Below, piece by piece: positions 6,241-9,670 of a DNA stretch of 9,670 nucleotides. The stretch lies in assembly GCA_002307115.1 (NCBI GenBank), contig DBTP01000111.1, positions 1-9,670 of the forward strand. Reading direction: 5' to 3'. Every line of letters starts with the position of its first letter. Position 1 is the first letter of the stretch. The notes beneath the pieces were generated by a model, which did not search any database, was not told where the DNA came from, and was given only the letters and a program-made list of their open reading frames with translations. Source of the stretch: Fibrobacter sp. UBA1313 (GTDB lineage: Bacteria > Fibrobacterota > Fibrobacteria > Fibrobacterales > Fibrobacteraceae). The position numbers and the translations under genes were made by a program.

Positions 6241-7161
6241 TCAAGTCAAAAAGTAATTTCGAATCCATTGATTAATTTCATATTGGCTAACGATTTTCGG
6301 ATCAACGTTCTTATAAGGAATTCTCATAAATTCTTCTATTCCCTTTAACTCCATATCCTGTATGATATAGATGTTGGAGGAATCATAAAAGTCTTTTTCT
6401 TTAATTGATACGTTATTAGTAATTAATTTTTTCTTCAAAAAAAGTGCGTCGAAGGGGCGAAGTGTTAACCCGGTTTGATTTTGAGAAACGATATCTACGA
6501 TGCAGGCAGATTCAGCGGAATAACGGATATTGTCATATTGTGAAACTTGATCCGATGGATTCTCAATCATGAGGAAGCGAGTTTGAAAACCGATCTTCTT
6601 CAACCGATTCTCCAAATCCATCAAGACTTTTTTTCTTCCTTTGGAATATCCAACAAAATAAAAGTCCTGTTTTATTTTATCTGAAATATTTTGGAGCAGC
6701 ATTCGATTGACATTCTTCACCAAAGGGATGTTGTAAAATGCGGAATCTCGAGGATCGAATGTATAAAAACAGAAATTTCGAACTCTGAAATAGAGAAGCA
6801 TTTTTTTAATATGAGGGATATCTGTACTCCAGCGAGCGAGAGGATTCCAGAAAAAGACGCTTTTCAGTTGATCTTTTTTGAAAACGGATTCCAACATTCT
6901 GTATTCTTTAAAATAGCAGCTATCCCAAAAAAGGATTTTACCCTTTATCGCTTTCAAAGCAGCTTTCGTTTCTTTCGTATAACGGAAAAAGAAGGCTAGC
7001 GAAAACAAATGCAATGTAAGCATCACACCATACATTGCATAACTGAATTTATTGCTTTGAAACTTTAAAGGGATCTTTTCTACTTCGGGCAACGTCAAAC
7101 CGTCGATAACAAAACCGGTAGCCTGAAACTTCGGATTGTAAATTACGGATAGCTTTTCCAT
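6241..7161 (-). CDS. Putative polysaccharide glycosyltransferase (GT-B-like), family not recognised
   Basis: A 306-aa protein. The start ATG (7161-7159) overlaps the stop of the upstream GT8 gene by one base (TGATG), indicating translational coupling. A hydrophobic stretch at residues 41-60 could associate with the membrane. Regularly spaced beta-strand-like blocks follow: KILFWDS (75-81), SVFFWNP (101-107), FCFYTFDPRDS (130-140) and DFYFVGYSKGRKK (166-178). The C-terminal TGLTLRPFDALFLKKKLITNN region (230-250) is the kind of nucleotide-sugar-binding segment seen in GT-B transferases of capsule and LPS clusters. I infer that it adds a sugar to a lipid-linked polysaccharide unit together with its neighbour, but donor and acceptor cannot be read. 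It is more A+T rich than trpB2 and lplT-aas. It could also be a non-glycosyltransferase polysaccharide protein. Confidence 0.65.
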   Translation of the reverse strand: MEKLSVIYNPKFQATGFVIDGLTLPEVEKIPLKFQSNKFSYAMYGVMLTLHLFSLAFFFRYTKETKAALKAIKGKILFWDSCYFKEYRMLESVFKKDQLKSVFFWNPLARWSTDIPHIKKMLLYFRVRNFCFYTFDPRDSAFYNIPLVKNVNRMLLQNISDKIKQDFYFVGYSKGRKKVLMDLENRLKKIGFQTRFLMIENPSDQVSQYDNIRYSAESACIVDIVSQNQTGLTLRPFDALFLKKKLITNNVSIKEKDFYDSSNIYIIQDMELKGIEEFMRIPYKNVDPKIVSQYEINQWIRNYFLT

Positions 7162-8150
7162 CAGTCACACTTTCCAAATGGGCAATGGGTATATAGATGT
7201 TTTTTCACAAAGAAAATCGCCCTAAAAATTTTTGGAAATTGACGATAAATAAAGAATAACGGGAAGCGGGTATTTGAATTTAGCTTTTCCGGTGCACCAT
7301 AAAAGCCGGTTTTAGCATTATAGATTACTTGCAAGGACTCTTTGCTTATTTTCTGCTCTTTTTTTATTTTTTCAAAAAAATCATTTTTCATCAGCGGGTG
7401 CGGTTCTTTTTTTCCATCTATTCCGGAGCCAAAAAAATGGATTATTTTAGCGCGGCAAAGCAACGGATAAATGGTTTTCACCCTATACAAATGGTTATAA
7501 GCCTCTCGAACTTGACAATTCCATTCACCAGACAATTCCTTTATCGGAAACCCTAGTTGACGATTGCATTCGTTAAAAGAAAATTGGTCCGTATAAATCT
7601 CGTTTTCAGTACAATATTTATACAGTTGATGCCATTTATCAAAAAACGCTTTTGCTTTCACGCTGTCTTTTGCGTAAATGACTCCACCATTGAAATACAA
7701 ATCGCTAAGTGATAATGAAAATTTTAATTTGTTTATACTTTTGTTAAATCGCTTGTGTTTCACATGATATTTGTCATTTTTTGTTGCATGTAAATCAGCA
7801 ATAGCGCCGATATTGCACTCTTCGCCAAAGAAAATATTGAGAGGCTCAACAATGACAGTATCTCCATCGATGTACAAGAAATCATCTTCCACCAAATTTC
7901 GCATATTGGTTTTCAAAAGTCTGGAACGAACTTTGTTTGAAATCTCTTTTGAAAAAGGAATGACTTTATATTCCTGAACCTGTTCTTTTATGGAGCCCCG
8001 AAATCCGACTAAAGTCTCAGCGGTTCTGTCATCTACAACCAAGGAGATAAATGCGTTTGGATTATGATGACGAAGCGAAGTCACCGACACAAGCGTTTGT
8101 TCGCAATAAATATCGCTATCATTACTCACTAAAATATATAGAAATTTCAT
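7161..8150 (-). CDS. Glycosyltransferase family 8-like protein
   Basis: A 329-aa protein from ATG 8150, which lies two bases after the stop of the preceding gene and has GGAGG (8166-8162) about 10 bases upstream. The longer frame up to 8378 only reads the preceding gene out of frame. It is a GT-A fold: an N-terminal FLYILVSND strand, DDFLYIDGDTVI (89-100) with the DXD-type metal site at D95-D97, FNGGVIYAKDS (153-163), the DQ pair at 188-189 and HFFGSG (238-243) near the end of the catalytic domain. All are positioned as in GT8 enzymes (for example LPS galactosyl/glucosyltransferases and glycogenin). It uses a nucleotide sugar with Mn2+ at the cytoplasmic membrane face. The C-terminus is basic and hydrophobic (292-320), as expected for membrane contact. 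It is the middle gene of a three-gene operon. The sugar specificity is not visible. Confidence 0.85.
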   Translation of the reverse strand: MKFLYILVSNDSDIYCEQTLVSVTSLRHHNPNAFISLVVDDRTAETLVGFRGSIKEQVQEYKVIPFSKEISNKVRSRLLKTNMRNLVEDDFLYIDGDTVIVEPLNIFFGEECNIGAIADLHATKNDKYHVKHKRFNKSINKLKFSLSLSDLYFNGGVIYAKDSVKAKAFFDKWHQLYKYCTENEIYTDQFSFNECNRQLGFPIKELSGEWNCQVREAYNHLYRVKTIYPLLCRAKIIHFFGSGIDGKKEPHPLMKNDFFEKIKKEQKISKESLQVIYNAKTGFYGAPEKLNSNTRFPLFFIYRQFPKIFRAIFFVKKHLYTHCPFGKCD

Positions 8151-8152
8151 TG

Positions 8153-8455
8153 CTAAGCAAGCCTCCGTTTCTTGAGCCACCATTGAAAGCCAAGAGCAAC
8201 CAATATCAGAAGTTCTGCTAAAATAAACGGTGTGGGTGAACCAATAAAAATAGCCATCATGCATAAAAATGCCACCGCATCGGAAGCCCAAAGCAGAAGT
8301 ATTTGAGTCGAAACAAAAATTCCGAATTCTGCTGCACCGAAAAAGCGGGCAAGCAATGTTATTAAAAGAAGACCGCAAATTTTAAGAGCTACGCCGAAGA
8401 TATTGAGTCTCGCGCTTTTTTTTAAAATTTTATTATCGGTTTCCAAGTTGTCCAT
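8153..8455 (-). pseudogene. Flippase (Wzx/MATE-like) remnant with probable internal deletion
   Basis: A 100-aa hydrophobic protein. Residues 15-57 resemble the N-terminus of polysaccharide flippases: a basic start, a helix around FGVALKICGLLLITLLARFF and then FGAAEFGIFVS, like the ARYLGPEEFG motif after the first helix of these transporters. After about residue 57 the sequence jumps to another hydrophobic pair of helices and a basic tail, WLKKRRLA, like a transporter C-terminus. A complete Wzx has 10-14 helices in over 400 aa, so most of the protein seems deleted in frame. ATG 8455 has no Shine-Dalgarno, but TATTTTTG (8470-8463) lies 7 bases upstream. The stop TAG (8155-8153) sits 2 bases before the GT8 start. 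It could instead be a genuine small membrane protein kept for coupling to GT8 translation. Confidence 0.55.
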
Positions 8456-8462
8456 AGAAATG

Positions 8463-8470
8463 CAAAAATA
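8463..8470 (-). promoter_or_regulatory. TAnnTTTG promoter box of the glycosyltransferase operon
   Basis: TATTTTTG on the minus strand, 7 bases before ATG 8455, the same spacing as at trpB2. No clear upstream partner box was found. It lies in the 106-base divergent region shared with the sulfatase gene, which also holds the + strand box-like TTATTTTG (8541-8548). Confidence 0.35.
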
Positions 8471-8561
8471 GATTTTTTGTAAAAGAAAAAATGATCATCA
8501 TCGCCCCATTTTGCCTAATATTCAGCAATTCCAGCATACATTATTTTGTACCTTTTATGAA

Positions 8562-9670
8562 ATGAAAAAATTAATGACCAATTCAGCTAAAAAAGTGGTT
8601 CCCTATTTAACTCCGTTGCAGAAATTGGTTCCCCTCTCTTTGGCATTTTGGTTTTCTCATATTATTTTACGCGTGCTACTTTTATTTCGTGTCAATGCTT
8701 ACGGTTACCCATTTGTCAGCAAACCAGATTGGTACATTTTCCATGCTGTTGGCTTGGATTTTTTGTGGATCTGTAATTCACTCGTCGTTTTTCTGCTGCT
8801 AGCCGGAACTGTAGATTTTGCAACTTCATTCAGGGCCACTCCAACTAGCAATCAGCCTCGAAAGCGCCTTTTTTCCATCGAATCGATGAGCGTGACTTTA
8901 TATGCGCTCTTCCATTCCGTGATACTTCTCTTTACACTTCTGGACGACGAATTTCAGCGTTTTTTAGGGTCCCATCTTTCTTTTGGACTTATAGACACTT
9001 ATAAAGACCCCTCTTCAATTAAAATGCTCTGGGACTATGTTGCAAACGATTATTCCGTACCTTATCTGCAATTTTTTGTACTTGCCCTGATTCTGCCTTT
9101 TACTTATCTGATTTATCGTTTGCTTTATTTCTGGATTGCAACACCTTCAACTCGTCCTCATGCCACAAGCAAAGCCTCCATAAAAAAAACGGTCATCGCC
9201 ATGTCCATTCTCTACATCTGTTCCTTCCTTTTTATCAATTATATCTGGACGGGCAATGCGAGAATGACAAAATTAAAACCCATTGTATCTATAGTTTATA
9301 GTGAAATTTTTTCTACGACAAAAAATGAAACTTTAACTGAAAAAGAACTCGCCCAATATGAAAAATCTTATCAAAATTTATGGCTTAAAACAGAAGGCGA
9401 TTCTCTATGGGAGTTTCCGAAAATAAATTTCAAATCGGGGAATCCACTATACCGTATTCCTAGCGAAAAACTAACTCACAACGAACAATTATTATTTCAG
9501 CGAGCAAAAAAACCGAATTTCATTGTGATCTTTTTAGAATCGCATCGCGGGTTAAATACGGGATTTTTAAACCCCGAGCATCAGCCATCGCCTACACCAT
9601 TTCTTGATTCTCTTGCCGCTTATTCTCGCATTTGGGAAAGAATGCATACAAGCGGCATTCCCACCACAGG
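8562..9670 (+). CDS. Membrane sulfatase / LTA synthase-like phosphoglycerol transferase (partial)
   Basis: An open frame from ATG 8562 through the end of the window (369 complete codons, no stop). Five membrane helices are readable near residues 21-44, 60-86, 108-127, 167-192 and 209-229. A periplasmic linker with charged helices (about 255-280) follows, then the start of an alkaline-phosphatase-superfamily domain: PNFIVIFLESHRG (318-330, E325 as probable metal ligand), PTPFLDSLA (344-352) and SGIPTT (364-369), where a threonine is the likely nucleophile. The distance E325 to T368/369 resembles that in LtaS. Such proteins transfer phosphoglycerol or phosphoethanolamine to glycolipids or glycans, or hydrolyse sulfate esters. 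In a Gram-negative a glycan-modifying role is likelier than LTA synthesis. It is divergent from the glycosyltransferase operon, consistent with modification of its polysaccharide. An alternative ATG at 8557 hits an immediate stop. No good Shine-Dalgarno is seen. Confidence 0.82.
   Translation, partial: MKKLMTNSAKKVVPYLTPLQKLVPLSLAFWFSHIILRVLLLFRVNAYGYPFVSKPDWYIFHAVGLDFLWICNSLVVFLLLAGTVDFATSFRATPTSNQPRKRLFSIESMSVTLYALFHSVILLFTLLDDEFQRFLGSHLSFGLIDTYKDPSSIKMLWDYVANDYSVPYLQFFVLALILPFTYLIYRLLYFWIATPSTRPHATSKASIKKTVIAMSILYICSFLFINYIWTGNARMTKLKPIVSIVYSEIFSTTKNETLTEKELAQYEKSYQNLWLKTEGDSLWEFPKINFKSGNPLYRIPSEKLTHNEQLLFQRAKKPNFIVIFLESHRGLNTGFLNPEHQPSPTPFLDSLAAYSRIWERMHTSGIPTT

Noticed and set aside
8151..8378. 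N-terminal extension of the GT8 gene
   Set aside because: It is the preceding hydrophobic gene read in another frame; ATG 8150 with GGAGG upstream begins directly with the GT8 strand.

Overview
The window reads as bacterial chromosome, most likely a Gram-negative of the Fibrobacterota/Bacteroidota (FCB) group, possibly Fibrobacter itself. The clues are gene content (TrpB2-type tryptophan synthase beta, a fused LplT-PlsC-Aas lysophospholipid protein, QueH, polysaccharide glycosyltransferases) and several starts that lack a Shine-Dalgarno sequence but carry a TAnnTTTG-like box a few bases upstream. The assignment is an inference from reading alone.

Left part (1-1630, + strand): a foldable, three-way-junction-like segment (11-125), then a stand-alone trpB2 gene starting at 157, closed by a strong hairpin terminator that works in both directions. 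Convergent to it is the large minus-strand gene 5064-1699. It encodes one polypeptide that combines a lysophospholipid flippase (LplT-like MFS), a PlsC acyltransferase and an acyl-ACP synthetase/AMP ligase, which together would import and re-acylate lysophospholipids at the inner membrane. Its leader can fold so that the Shine-Dalgarno sequence is paired.

Middle (5234-6220): divergent from that gene is queH (epoxyqueuosine reductase, last step of queuosine synthesis). Its 3' end runs into a truncated IS3-family element, so the last residues of QueH are read from antisense IS sequence. The IS remnant keeps one probable end, orfA with its RBS (masked by a perfect hairpin), the A7 frameshift run and the first codons of orfB. 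The catalytic DDE part is gone.

Right part (6241-9670) is visibly more A+T rich and is a surface-polysaccharide region. A minus-strand operon has three tightly packed genes: a short, apparently internally deleted flippase (Wzx/MATE-like) remnant, a GT8-type glycosyltransferase, and an unassigned glycosyltransferase-like protein joined by a TGATG stop/start overlap. Divergent from it, and running off the window, is a membrane sulfatase/LTA-synthase-like phosphoglycerol transferase (8562 to the end), with five membrane helices and the first catalytic motifs.

No tRNA, rRNA or CRISPR array was seen. The most interesting non-coding signals are the structured segment before trpB2, the SD-masking leader of the LplT-Aas fusion gene, and the IS/queH chimera.
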